From: Alcanivorax sp.
Lineage (GTDB): Bacteria; Pseudomonadota; Gammaproteobacteria; Pseudomonadales; Alcanivoracaceae
Assembly: GCF_002726155.1 (NCBI RefSeq)
Contig: NZ_PBSH01000039.1
Span: 62,001 to 126,000 of the forward strand
Direction of reading: 5' to 3'
Length of the DNA stretch: 64,000 nt
Shown here: positions 8,687-16,394 of the stretch, piece after piece
Layout: every line of letters starts with the position of its first letter
Numbering within the stretch: the first letter of the stretch is position 1
Made by a program: the position numbers and the translations under genes
The notes under the pieces: model-generated
The model's database searches: none
What the model saw: only the letters and a program-made list of their open reading frames with translations
What the model was told of the DNA's origin: nothing

Positions 8687-9394
8687 TCAGGGGTGTGCCG
8701 CCAACGGGCAATGGCCTAACAGTTGTTTCAGGGCGTCGGCTTCCTGGAGTGTGACCATCAATTGGTAGCGTTGCTTGATCCGTTCCCACTGTTGCCCGTA
8801 TTCGCACCAGTAGCGACGGTTGTCGGGGAGCCACTGGTCCGGGCTGCGGGCGCCTTTGCTGCGGTTGGCGCTGGCGGATACCGGGATCAGGTTGTCCGCG
8901 TCGTTGGCAAATTGCCGGCGTAGCGGTTCATCCCACTGGTCGCCGCCGTGGCCGTGGGCATGGCGCAGGGGGACAAAATGATCCATATCCAGATCGCCGG
9001 CCCGGGTGAAGGTCTGGTTGGTGTACGGATCGTACCAGCGGCCGCTGGCCACGGTGCAGTGGTCCGGGCCGGTGAAGGTCACGGCTATCTGGCTGGTGGC
9101 AATCAAGACTTCAGCCCGGGTGTCCTGGCAATCCTGGTCTTCGTCAATCCAGTGGGGCCAGCGGTCCCGGTCATAGAGCCCGCTGAAGGCGCGCTGGGCG
9201 TCAGCGGCGTCCTGTTCGGCCTGTTGCTGTTGGCGATGCAGGGTGAGGCAGGGCTCCCGGTGGCAATGATAGTCACCGGTGCGTCGGTCGGTGTGCCCGC
9301 CCTGTTGATCGAGCCCGCCGGGGTGAGCCTGAACGGGGGTGGTGGCGGAAAGCAGGGCGATGCAAAGCCAGAGGGACAAGGGGGGTAGGTGCAA
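8687..9394 (-). CDS. Secreted HNH-family nuclease with N-terminal YHYH-like motif
   Basis: A 235-residue protein with a signal peptide ending near VQAHP, so it should act in the periplasm or outside. Just after cleavage comes a G-G-H-T-D-R-R-T-G-D-Y-H-C-H segment, the YHYH-like motif seen at the ends of some secreted proteins. The C-terminal half (about 125-190) has the DUF1524/HNH signature: DMDHFVPLRHA, then NDADNLIPVSASANRSKGA and DQWLP. The D-H and N-x-x-x-x-x-S-x-x-N-x-x-K pattern is the betabeta-alpha metal site. Cysteines at four positions could form disulfides. It probably degrades extracellular DNA. Confidence 0.82.
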   Translation of the reverse strand: MHLPPLSLWLCIALLSATTPVQAHPGGLDQQGGHTDRRTGDYHCHREPCLTLHRQQQQAEQDAADAQRAFSGLYDRDRWPHWIDEDQDCQDTRAEVLIATSQIAVTFTGPDHCTVASGRWYDPYTNQTFTRAGDLDMDHFVPLRHAHGHGGDQWDEPLRRQFANDADNLIPVSASANRSKGARSPDQWLPDNRRYWCEYGQQWERIKQRYQLMVTLQEADALKQLLGHCPLAAHP

Positions 9395-9678
9395 GGGGAT
9401 ATATCCTGTCTGTGGTGGCGCAGGAGGATAAGATATCCATGCATTTTGTTGTAGGTGAAATCGTACATCAGAGGAAAGTGTGAACTGGTTCCAAGGGCTG
9501 TATCAGGAAGATACAAAACGGCTACGTGGCTACACGGAAATCGGACCGTTTTGTTCTGGGGTAGGCTGGGCCGCATCGTTAGAGTTAGCGGTGCCGTGCT
9601 GAATCTGTTTCACAGTGGCGCCGGCATTCACTTTTTATGCATTGTCTATGAGTAGTGGCTATGCAGGAGTTGCAGTTT

Positions 9679-10290
9679 ATGGGGACACAGCAGGGCGCGG
9701 GAAAATGGCGTCAGCAGGAGTTGGGGCTGGAGGCGGTGGAGACACGGCTGCAGGCCCTGCAGGAGTACCTGGCCGTTTACCGGGCGAGCTTTGCCTCGTC
9801 GGGCAGTGCGGATAGTCATGCCCGGGTACGGGTGCTGCGCCGGGATGTCTCTCGTCTGCGGGCCTGGGGCTGGTACCTGATCGCGTGTCGCGATGGCGCT
9901 CGCTGGTTGCCTGTTGTGCAGTGGTTGGCGCGGGTTTTCTCTGTGCTGGTGGTGCCGCAAAGGCATCGTTCCCGGCGCCAGCAGCGCACGCGCACTATGC
10001 GGCATTTGTCCAGTTACAGTCTGGTCGAGCGCGCCTATGCGGCTCAGGAAGATGATATCCAGGGGCGTTTGTTGACCTTGCGCCTGGCGCAACGTCAGAA
10101 CCCCAATGACCTGCGGGCCCGGGAAATCAAGAGACTCGAGCGTCAGGTGGATGAAGTGGTGCTGCTGCGATTGGCCGGCCTGCCGGAGGCCCGGCAGCTT
10201 ACGGTGATTTGCCATCTGCTGACGTGGACCATGGCCCTGCGTTCCTGCCTGGGCTTGCGGCTTCCCCTGGCGGATGTGGCGGACCGTTGA
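9679..10290 (+). CDS. Conserved-looking hypothetical protein with coiled-coil and membrane-near segment
   Basis: I do not recognise this protein. With ATG 9679 (AGGAG nine bases upstream) it has 203 residues; GTG 9655 and ATG 9661 are alternative starts. It is Arg/Leu-rich. An N-terminal helix (RLQALQEYLAVYRA) leads to a hydrophobic stretch near WLPVVQWLARVFSVLVVP, then a very basic patch (QRHRSRRQQRTRT). A charged helical region (REIKRLERQVDEVVLLRL) and a C-terminal hydrophobic end follow. The stop overlaps the start of the next gene (TGATG), so the two form a unit. Function is unknown. Confidence 0.6.
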   Translation: MGTQQGAGKWRQQELGLEAVETRLQALQEYLAVYRASFASSGSADSHARVRVLRRDVSRLRAWGWYLIACRDGARWLPVVQWLARVFSVLVVPQRHRSRRQQRTRTMRHLSSYSLVERAYAAQEDDIQGRLLTLRLAQRQNPNDLRAREIKRLERQVDEVVLLRLAGLPEARQLTVICHLLTWTMALRSCLGLRLPLADVADR

Positions 10291-10874
10291 TGCAGGCAAT
10301 GACGATGTTGTCTCCCGCGCTGGATAGTTTGCCACGGGTTTTTACCCTCTCGGATCTCAAGCAGCTGCAACCGGAGGAATCTGGCGGCGCGCTGGATACC
10401 GTGCTGCGCTGGCTGGAAGCCGGGGTTGTCAAGCAGGTGGCGCCGCCGCGACCGGTATTCTACAAGGTGGTGCTGGGCGATCCGCTCACCGATGAGGACC
10501 GTTGCCGGGCATTGCTGCGGGCCTTTCCGTCGCTGGTGATGGTGGCCGGGTCGGCATTGTGGCGGCAGGGGTTGAGTCGTCAGCAGGACAGCGTGCTGGA
10601 ATGCTGCGTGGCAGAAACCGAACTGAGTTGCCATTTGCCGGATGTGCGCCTGCACTGGCGGCCGCCGGCCTGGTGGTCGGCGATTCGCCGGGCCGGGGGG
10701 ATGGCCGGTGATTACCACGGTGTGCCCATGCTCAATGCGGAGCTGGTGCTGGCGGATGCGTCCACGTTTTCCGGTGTATGGATGCCGGATCGCGAATCGG
10801 TGGATTGGGATCGCCTGTCCACGGCGCGCCTTAGCGAGGCCAGTGATTATTTGCGCGAGCTGCGCCCCCGCTGA
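10290..10874 (+). CDS. Hypothetical protein, possible winged-helix N-terminus
   Basis: A 194-residue protein starting at ATG 10290, overlapping the upstream stop by one base. The N-terminal 55 residues (VFTLSDLKQL, ALDTVLRWLEAGVVKQVAPP, VFYKV) read like a small winged helix of the kind found at the N-terminus of AbiEi-type regulators: a helix, a recognition-like helix, then a wing ending in V-F-Y. The remainder (ALLRAFPSLVMVAGSALW and W-R-P-P-A-W-W) is consistent with an AbiEi-like or nucleotidyltransferase-adjacent fold but lacks a decisive motif. Treat the function as unknown; a partner role to the upstream protein is inferred only from the overlap. Confidence 0.6.
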   Translation: MQAMTMLSPALDSLPRVFTLSDLKQLQPEESGGALDTVLRWLEAGVVKQVAPPRPVFYKVVLGDPLTDEDRCRALLRAFPSLVMVAGSALWRQGLSRQQDSVLECCVAETELSCHLPDVRLHWRPPAWWSAIRRAGGMAGDYHGVPMLNAELVLADASTFSGVWMPDRESVDWDRLSTARLSEASDYLRELRPR

Positions 10875-10924
10875 GCCGGTGGGGCCCCTGGGCGCCTTGA
10901 CGAGAACGCCCTGCTGCTATTAAA

Positions 10925-10939
10925 TGAGAACCATTATCA
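10925..10939 (+). promoter_or_regulatory. Fur box
   Basis: TGAGAACCATTATCA matches the 7-1-7 Fur consensus TGATAATnATTATCA at 12 of 14 positions, with a perfect right half. It sits 21 bp before the first gene of the PepSY operon, in the core promoter region, so Fe(II)-Fur should repress that operon. Confidence 0.85.
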
Positions 10940-10960
10940 TGGATTAATGGTTCTCTCCCT

Positions 10961-11233
10961 ATGCTGGTTGCCGTTCTGGCCACACTTGCCAGTGTGTTGC
11001 TGTTTTATCTGTCGGATCGCCAGCAACGCTGGCTGGATCAGCCACTCCCCGCCGTTACCCGTTTAATCGCCCTGGCCATGCTGGTCGGCGGGCTGTGGCT
11101 GTTGTCGCTGCAGTTGGGCGTTAGTGTGGGCCTGTTTGTGGGGCTGTGGGTGTTCACGCTGCCGGCCCTGCTGGTGCCGCTGCTGGTCAGTCATTACCGC
11201 GATAGCTATCAGCGCCGGGGAGGCAATCGATGA
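10961..11233 (+). CDS. Small inner-membrane protein of iron-regulated PepSY operon (DUF3325-like)
   Basis: A 90-residue protein with three predicted membrane helices (residues 2-18, 33-52 and 55-78) and a basic C-terminus. The first helix followed by S-D-R-Q-Q-R-W-L resembles the small DUF3325-type proteins that precede PepSY transmembrane reductases in Fur-regulated operons; the assignment rests on position and topology. The start has no clear Shine-Dalgarno and lies close behind the Fur box. It overlaps the next gene by ATGA. It probably assists the downstream PepSY protein in the inner membrane. Confidence 0.75.
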   Translation: MLVAVLATLASVLLFYLSDRQQRWLDQPLPAVTRLIALAMLVGGLWLLSLQLGVSVGLFVGLWVFTLPALLVPLLVSHYRDSYQRRGGNR

Positions 11234-11487
11234 GAGCCTTTCTGGCGTTCTTGTTGAGCCTGCCCTTGTCGGTAATGCTGATGGGGTTGTTGGCGGCAGC
11301 GGTGCCGGCGCCCTGGCAGTCCTGGCTGGTGCTGCAACTGTTGGGCGTGACCCTGTTGTGGATGCTGCTGGTGACTCTGGTGGCGTTGCCCGAGCGTACC
11401 TGGCCCCCGCTGGTGGCGTTGCTGGTAATGAATGGGCTGGCCTGGGTGGCGCTGCAAACCACCGCCTTATATGGGGGGGGAGCATGA
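11230..11487 (+). CDS. Small inner-membrane protein of iron-regulated PepSY operon (DUF3649-like)
   Basis: An 85-residue, three-helix membrane protein coupled by ATGA overlaps to both neighbours. Helices span about residues 4-25, 31-52 and 58-78. A second small hydrophobic protein at this place is usual in siderophore-linked PepSY operons, where one is of the DUF3325 and the other of the DUF3649 kind; I cannot be sure which family each belongs to from sequence alone. It may form a complex with the PepSY reductase. It is co-regulated by Fur through the upstream box. Confidence 0.72.
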   Translation: MRAFLAFLLSLPLSVMLMGLLAAAVPAPWQSWLVLQLLGVTLLWMLLVTLVALPERTWPPLVALLVMNGLAWVALQTTALYGGGA

Positions 11488-13097
11488 AGGCAGACCGCTT
11501 GCGACGCTTTATCGACCTGCATGCCTGGCTGGGTATGGCCAGTGGTCTGGCCCTGTTTGTGGCGTTTTTTGCCGGCGCCCTCAATGTGTTCCATCACGAA
11601 TTGCACCACTGGCAGACACCGCAGGCCACGGAGGCGGCATCGCAAGACGCCATCGATGGGCAGGCGCTTCTGGACCGTGTGACAGACCAATACCCGGATG
11701 CGCGTAAGCGCCTTTTTTTCCTGCCAGAGGAAGACCCAGCGGTAATGTGGTTTCAGTCCAGCGATGCTGGTGCGGGAGAGCGGGGTGCGGGGGAGTGGCT
11801 TACAGCCCATGCCACGGATTTCGACGAGGCGGGCAAGTATGTCGAAAAGCCTCGTTCAGCGCTGGCGGATTTTATCAATCAGCTGCATTACCAGTTAGCG
11901 ATCCCCAGTGGCGGCCTGCCCATCAACCTTGGCATGACCTTCATGGGGCTGATCTCGATACTGTACGGCGCAGCCCTGTTCACCGGCCTGGTGATTCATT
12001 GGCCGAAACTGCGCAAGGAATTCTTTGCCCTCAAGCATGAGGGCAACATGCGCCGTTACTGGAAGAACATGCACAACCTGATCGGGGTGGTGAGTTTGCC
12101 GTTCCATCTGATCATGTCGGTGACCGGTGCCGCCATGGGCGCCTTTACCCTGGTGGCTGTGGTGCTGGGTACCCTGGTGTTTGGCCCGCAGCTGCGTGGG
12201 GTTATTGAAGAGGAAACGGCGGTATGGCCCCCGGTGCAAAGCCAGGGAGAAAACGCTGCCATGGTGCCGATGGCGGATTATCTGTCTGCGGCGGCTGATG
12301 CGTTGCCTGAGATGAGCGTGGATTGGGTGGAAATTCGCGGTTACGGCGACGCCGCCGGCTGGGTGGATGTGGCCGGTTCCGTGCCGGGGGATGTGGGGCA
12401 TCATGCGCATGTGGTGCTGGACCCTGCGATGGGTGTCTTGAACGTGATCGCTCCGGGGCAGCGCAGCCTGAACTTTGATTCGTTCTCGCCGGTGTACTCT
12501 CTGCATTTTGGCGATTACGGCGGGATGCTGGTGAAAGGGTTGTACTTCGCCATGGGCTTGCTGGGGGCGTTGCTGTTCGTGTCCGGTAATGTGCTGTGGT
12601 GCGAGCGCCGCAGTGATCGCCAGGGGCCAAGCCGTGGATCGGCGTTTCTGTTGCGCCTGACCCTCGGGCTTTGTTTCGGTGTCGTGATCGGCGTGGCGTG
12701 CAGTTTCCTGGTCAGCAAGGGTCTGCCTTATACGCCCTGGGCGGCCTGGGTCGCTACCGCGGAGCGGGCAGTTTGTGGTGTGGTGGTCGTGCTGCTGGTG
12801 CTGTGGAGTTTGCGTGCCTCGCCGCTGCGGTTCAGTGGCCTGATGTTGATGGTGGCGCCGTTGTGTTATCTGGCGGTGCCGTTGTTGCAGGTGGTGCTGG
12901 AAGGTGGTCACGCTCTTGAGGCCGATAACCTTTTGATCAACGGTCTGTTGCTGCTGGTGGCGTCATCCCTGTGGGTGGTGCGTCGCCAGTTTCGCAAGCG
13001 TGTGCGTCTGGCTGAGCCTCATCCGCTCTGGGTGGGCAAGGTGACGCAGGGGCATCCCAAGCACCTTACCGAAACGGAACGGGAAGCGGTGAGCTGA
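11484..13097 (+). CDS. PepSY-domain transmembrane protein, probable ferric-siderophore reductase
   Basis: A 537-residue inner-membrane protein. It opens with the family hallmark D-L-H-A-W-L-G-M-A-S-G-L (residues 11-22), then F-A-G-A-L-N-V-F-H-H-E-L. A periplasmic PepSY region, further helices with a W-K-N-M-H-N-L-I-G-V histidine motif, a second periplasmic domain, and four to five C-terminal helices follow. Conserved His residues in helices suit heme or iron binding. Relatives (PiuB/FsrB-like) reduce or release iron from siderophores. ATG 11484 is chosen by overlap with the upstream stop and by the family start; the upstream open frame is an artefact. It is followed by a strong terminator. 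Confidence 0.88.
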   Translation: MKADRLRRFIDLHAWLGMASGLALFVAFFAGALNVFHHELHHWQTPQATEAASQDAIDGQALLDRVTDQYPDARKRLFFLPEEDPAVMWFQSSDAGAGERGAGEWLTAHATDFDEAGKYVEKPRSALADFINQLHYQLAIPSGGLPINLGMTFMGLISILYGAALFTGLVIHWPKLRKEFFALKHEGNMRRYWKNMHNLIGVVSLPFHLIMSVTGAAMGAFTLVAVVLGTLVFGPQLRGVIEEETAVWPPVQSQGENAAMVPMADYLSAAADALPEMSVDWVEIRGYGDAAGWVDVAGSVPGDVGHHAHVVLDPAMGVLNVIAPGQRSLNFDSFSPVYSLHFGDYGGMLVKGLYFAMGLLGALLFVSGNVLWCERRSDRQGPSRGSAFLLRLTLGLCFGVVIGVACSFLVSKGLPYTPWAAWVATAERAVCGVVVVLLVLWSLRASPLRFSGLMLMVAPLCYLAVPLLQVVLEGGHALEADNLLINGLLLLVASSLWVVRRQFRKRVRLAEPHPLWVGKVTQGHPKHLTETEREAVS

Positions 13098-13151
13098 TTT
13101 GGTTGGCGTGCTGCATGGTACGTGAACCGCGTTGCGGCCGCAGAGCGGCAT

Positions 13152-13182
13152 AAAAAACGGCGCCCGAGGGCGCCGTTTTTTT
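13152..13182. terminator. Bidirectional terminator
   Basis: AAAAAA-CGGCGCCC-GA-GGGCGCCG-TTTTTTT. It serves the PepSY operon on the plus strand and the fadL-like gene on the minus strand, which converge here. Confidence 0.93.
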
Positions 13183-13203
13183 GTGACGTTACGGTCTCTG
13201 AAA

Positions 13204-14490
13204 TCAGAAGCGGTACGTCGCCTGCAGGGCCAGACCGTGAGCGCTGTTTTCGAAATCGGCGCTGTAGCTATCCTGCGACACGCGGCCTTTCTCTTCATTG
13301 ATGTAGGCGTAGGCTGCATCAAAGGTCAGGTCAGCGGTGGGGCTCCAGCCGGCGCCCAGGGTGTAGATATCACGATCGCTCACCGGGATGCGCACGGTAC
13401 GGTCCGCATCGCTGGTGGGAGACTTGTCGGTGGCATAGCCGGCGCGAACAACCCACTTCGGGTTCAGTTGGTAGGCGCCGCCAACGGCGAAGGACCAGGT
13501 ATCCTCCCAGTTCAGCTCTTCGGTGATGGTGCCGAATTGAGCCTGCAGAAGAGGGTTTACGCCACTGTTTTCTACTTCAATGCCTTCCAGTCGGCTCCAG
13601 CGAGTCCAGGTGGCGCCCATATACAGGTCCAGATTGTCTGTAGCCTGGAAGCTGACAGAGGTATCCACGGATTCCGGCATGGTGATGTCCAGCTCGGCAT
13701 CGTATTCGCCATCCAGCACAGTGCCTAATGGGGAGCCGCTCACGGTGGTGTCACCCTCCAGGGAGAAGTCCATCTTGGAGTGATAGGTCAGGCCCCAGTC
13801 GAGACGGTCGTTGACCGCGATCAGCGTGCCCAGGTTGAAGCCGTAGGCAATATCGTCCCCTTCAATTTCCACATCGCTGTCTGCTGCGTTAACGAAGGCG
13901 GGATTGATCTGTGCAAAGGCAGCGCCGGGAACCTTGCTGGTCAGTTCGCCGGAGATGTGGTTGATGGTCGGGCCAAAGCCCACAGAGACGCTATCGTTAA
14001 AGGCGTAACTGATGGTGGGCTGGATGGTGACAACCTGAACCATGCTGGTCACGCCGTGGTAGCGGCCCTGGAAGCTGTCTTCGTAGTCACTCTCTACGCC
14101 GAAGGGCGCGTACACGCCAATGCCGGCATGCAGTTTGTCGCTGATCGGGCTGACGTAGTAGCCGAAAGGAATGGTGGTAAAAGGCACCATGTCGCCATCG
14201 TTTGTGCCAGATACGGGGAGGCCAGGGGCCAGCTGCCCTTCGGCATCGCTAATGTCAGTGCTGGCATCAATAAAGGCCAGACCGCCGCTCACTTCGGCGC
14301 GGTCCAGGCGGCTCATGCCGGCAGGGTTGCCATACAGGGTGCTGGCGTTGGCAGCGGTGGAGGCGCGGCCTGCGTAGGCAGAACCGGCGCTGCTGGCACT
14401 CTGTTCGTTCAGGGCCAGGCCATTGGCCATCACCTGGGTAGACGCAGCAGCAATCGCGGCTGCCAGCACGGCTTTGTTTGAATACTTCAT
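13204..14490 (-). CDS. fadL: OmpP1/FadL-family outer-membrane transporter
   Basis: A 428-residue protein with a signal peptide (AAAIAAASTQVMA, cleaved before NG), then the FadL N-terminal hatch signature GLALNEQSASSAGSAYAGRA and NPAGMSR. Alternating beta strands fill the rest and the chain ends in Y-R-F, the aromatic C-terminus recognised by the BAM complex. FadL proteins move long-chain fatty acids and, in relatives, hydrocarbons such as alkanes or aromatics across the outer membrane through a lateral opening. It is monocistronic, with an AT-rich upstream region. The symbol is by family; the substrate could be hydrocarbons rather than fatty acids. Confidence 0.9.
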   Translation of the reverse strand: MKYSNKAVLAAAIAAASTQVMANGLALNEQSASSAGSAYAGRASTAANASTLYGNPAGMSRLDRAEVSGGLAFIDASTDISDAEGQLAPGLPVSGTNDGDMVPFTTIPFGYYVSPISDKLHAGIGVYAPFGVESDYEDSFQGRYHGVTSMVQVVTIQPTISYAFNDSVSVGFGPTINHISGELTSKVPGAAFAQINPAFVNAADSDVEIEGDDIAYGFNLGTLIAVNDRLDWGLTYHSKMDFSLEGDTTVSGSPLGTVLDGEYDAELDITMPESVDTSVSFQATDNLDLYMGATWTRWSRLEGIEVENSGVNPLLQAQFGTITEELNWEDTWSFAVGGAYQLNPKWVVRAGYATDKSPTSDADRTVRIPVSDRDIYTLGAGWSPTADLTFDAAYAYINEEKGRVSQDSYSADFENSAHGLALQATYRF

Positions 14491-14690
14491 GGTAACTTTC
14501 CCGAGTTATGATTTTGCCGGCGCAAGTTAACATTCAGTCACAAAATATTACAGGTTGTTTATCGTCATAATTAACGGTAAATCGTGCAAAAAACGACTAT
14601 TTTCGGGAAACAGGGTGTTTATTGTTGTGAAGAAGGTTCAAGGATGAGCGGTATGTTTACCAAAATATGCATGGGCATGCTTATGCGGGT

Positions 14691-14733
14691 GCGGTCTGCT
14701 GGGCGCCTCTGACTGTGATGGCCAGCAGACCGC
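14691..14733. terminator. 12-bp inverted repeat, possible terminator of ycaC
   Basis: GCGGTCTGCTGG and its perfect complement CCAGCAGACCGC flank a 19-bp loop, about 12 bp beyond the minus-strand ycaC stop. No T-run follows, so it may be an mRNA 3' hairpin rather than an intrinsic terminator. The remainder of the 254-bp gap holds the fadL upstream region and shows nothing else. Confidence 0.5.
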
Positions 14734-14744
14734 TGTCTAGCGGA

Positions 14745-15371
14745 CTATTTCCCTTCGGTGAGAGTGCTGTAGCTGGTGATCAGATTGCGGTAATCCGGGA
14801 TGTGGTTGGAGAAAAGTGCGCCCAGCCCGTCGATATCATTGCGCCAGTCGCGGTGTAGCTCGCAGGCTGCGCCAAACCAGGTCAGCAACTGGGCGCCGGC
14901 GGCGCTCATGCGGTCCCAGGCGGCGTCCCGGGTCATGGGGTTAAAGGTCCCGGAGGCATCGGTGATCACGAACACCTCGAAGTCTTCTTCCAGGGCCGAG
15001 AGGGCCGGTAACGCCACGCAGACTTCGGTGACCACACCGGCGATGATCAGCTGCTTCTTGCCGGTGGCCTTTACCGCGGCGAGGAAGTCTTCGTTATCCC
15101 AGGCATTGATCTGTCCGGGGCGGGCGATATAGGGCGCATCGGGGAACATCTCCTTGAGTTCTGGCACCAGTGGACCGTTGGGGCCGGTTTCAAAGCTGGT
15201 GGTGAGGATGGTCGGAAGTTCGAAGTACTTGGCCATGTCGGCCAGTGCCAGCACGTTGTTCTTGAACTTGTCCGGATCAAGGTCGCGCACCAGTGACAGC
15301 AGGCCGGCCTGATGGTCCACCAGCAGTACCGCTGCATTGTCCTTGTCGAGTCGTTTGTATTGCTTACCCAT
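14745..15371 (-). CDS. ycaC: Cysteine hydrolase of the isochorismatase superfamily, YcaC-like
   Basis: A 208-residue protein very close to the remembered E. coli YcaC sequence along its length: AAVLLVDHQAGLLSLVRD at the N-terminus, the cis-peptide and catalytic region GVVTEVCVALPALSALE with the nucleophile Cys near residue 118, and ACELHRDWRNDI near the C-terminus. The Asp-Lys-Cys triad (D in VDHQ, K in GKKQ, C in EVCVA) is intact. YcaC is an octameric hydrolase of unknown substrate. GGAGAAAG precedes the start. It is followed on the same strand, 54 bp upstream, by pirin, a frequent partner. Confidence 0.92.
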   Translation of the reverse strand: MGKQYKRLDKDNAAVLLVDHQAGLLSLVRDLDPDKFKNNVLALADMAKYFELPTILTTSFETGPNGPLVPELKEMFPDAPYIARPGQINAWDNEDFLAAVKATGKKQLIIAGVVTEVCVALPALSALEEDFEVFVITDASGTFNPMTRDAAWDRMSAAGAQLLTWFGAACELHRDWRNDIDGLGALFSNHIPDYRNLITSYSTLTEGK

Positions 15372-15425
15372 GGTCTTTCTCCTGCGAGTGATGGGTGGCG
15401 TTGATTGCCACCCGTTGGTTAAGGG

Positions 15426-16292
15426 TTAGGCCGGGATCTGGCCAAAATTGCCGCTTTGGAAATCGCGTATCGCCTGCTGAATCTCTTCCCGGGTGTTCAT
15501 CACGAAAGGACCGTGACCCACCACGGGTTCATTCAGTGGTTCACCGGCAATCAGCAGCAGATCGCTGTCCGTCTCGGCGTGGAGCTGCACTTGCGTGCCT
15601 TTTGCGTCGAGCACCACCATTTGTGCCGCAGCCGCCCGGGTATGTTCGTTGACTTCAACATCGCCTTTGCGGGTGATGACCGCGGTGTTCCAGCCTTCGG
15701 GCAGGTCCAGCGTCACCGTGGCATGCGCCCGCAAGTGGATATCCCATACCTGCATGGGCGAATAGGTGTTGGCCGCCCCTGCGTGCTGTTGGAACTCCCC
15801 GGCGATGACGCGCACTTCCCCGGCGTTATCCGCCAGTGGCACCAGCGGGATCTCGTCACTGCGGATGCCCTGATAGGACGGGGCGGTCATCTTGTCCGCG
15901 GCGGGCAGGTTCACCCACAGCTGGATCATTTCCAGCTCTCCGCCCTGGTAGGTGAAGGCGGGGGAGTGAAACTCCTCGTGGAGGATGCCGGCACCGGCGG
16001 TCATCCACTGCACATCACCCGGCCCAATCACGCCGCCTTGTCCGGTGGAATCCCGGTGAGCCACCTCTCCCTGGTAGACGATGGTCACTGTTTCAAAGCC
16101 GCGATGTGGGTGCTCACCAACGCCGCGAGGCTTGGTGGCAGCGGGGAAGCGTGCCGGCCCTGCGTAATCCAGCAGCAGGAAGGGGCTCAGCTGTTTGCCG
16201 TGGCTTTCGTAGGAAAACAGGGAGCGAACCGGGAAGCCGTTTCCTACCCAGTGCGGGGCGGGTGCGGAATACATACCGAGAATCTTTTTCAT
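15426..16292 (-). CDS. Pirin-family protein (bicupin)
   Basis: A 288-residue bicupin. The metal-binding motif is intact: HPHRGFETVTIVYQGEVAHRD, then D-V-Q-W-M-T-A-G-A-G-I-L-H-E-E, giving the three His and one Glu that hold iron. Pirins act as quercetinases or as regulators of metabolism depending on species; the role here cannot be told. ATG at 16292 (MKKILG) is chosen because GGAGG lies eight bases before it; the longer frame adds only eight residues. It is divergent from a LysR regulator and upstream of ycaC, so all three likely form one regulon. Confidence 0.92.
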   Translation of the reverse strand: MKKILGMYSAPAPHWVGNGFPVRSLFSYESHGKQLSPFLLLDYAGPARFPAATKPRGVGEHPHRGFETVTIVYQGEVAHRDSTGQGGVIGPGDVQWMTAGAGILHEEFHSPAFTYQGGELEMIQLWVNLPAADKMTAPSYQGIRSDEIPLVPLADNAGEVRVIAGEFQQHAGAANTYSPMQVWDIHLRAHATVTLDLPEGWNTAVITRKGDVEVNEHTRAAAAQMVVLDAKGTQVQLHAETDSDLLLIAGEPLNEPVVGHGPFVMNTREEIQQAIRDFQSGNFGQIPA

Positions 16293-16394
16293 GGCGGGTT
16301 CCTCCGTTTTGGTCATGGATTCATGTTATGGATGGAACGAATGGGCGGGAAGGTGGCAAAATTACAACTCAGCGTTGCAATAACGGGACGATAG

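Noticed and set aside
9455..9655. 66-codon frame in the nuclease to 9679 gap
   Set aside because: No ribosome site, no hydrophobic or conserved pattern; the 280-bp gap otherwise shows only AT-rich sequence and short palindromes such as GGATATATCC.
11895..12911. 338-codon open frame antisense to the PepSY gene
   Set aside because: Translation is almost all H/Q/R/P/T, typical of a shadow frame.
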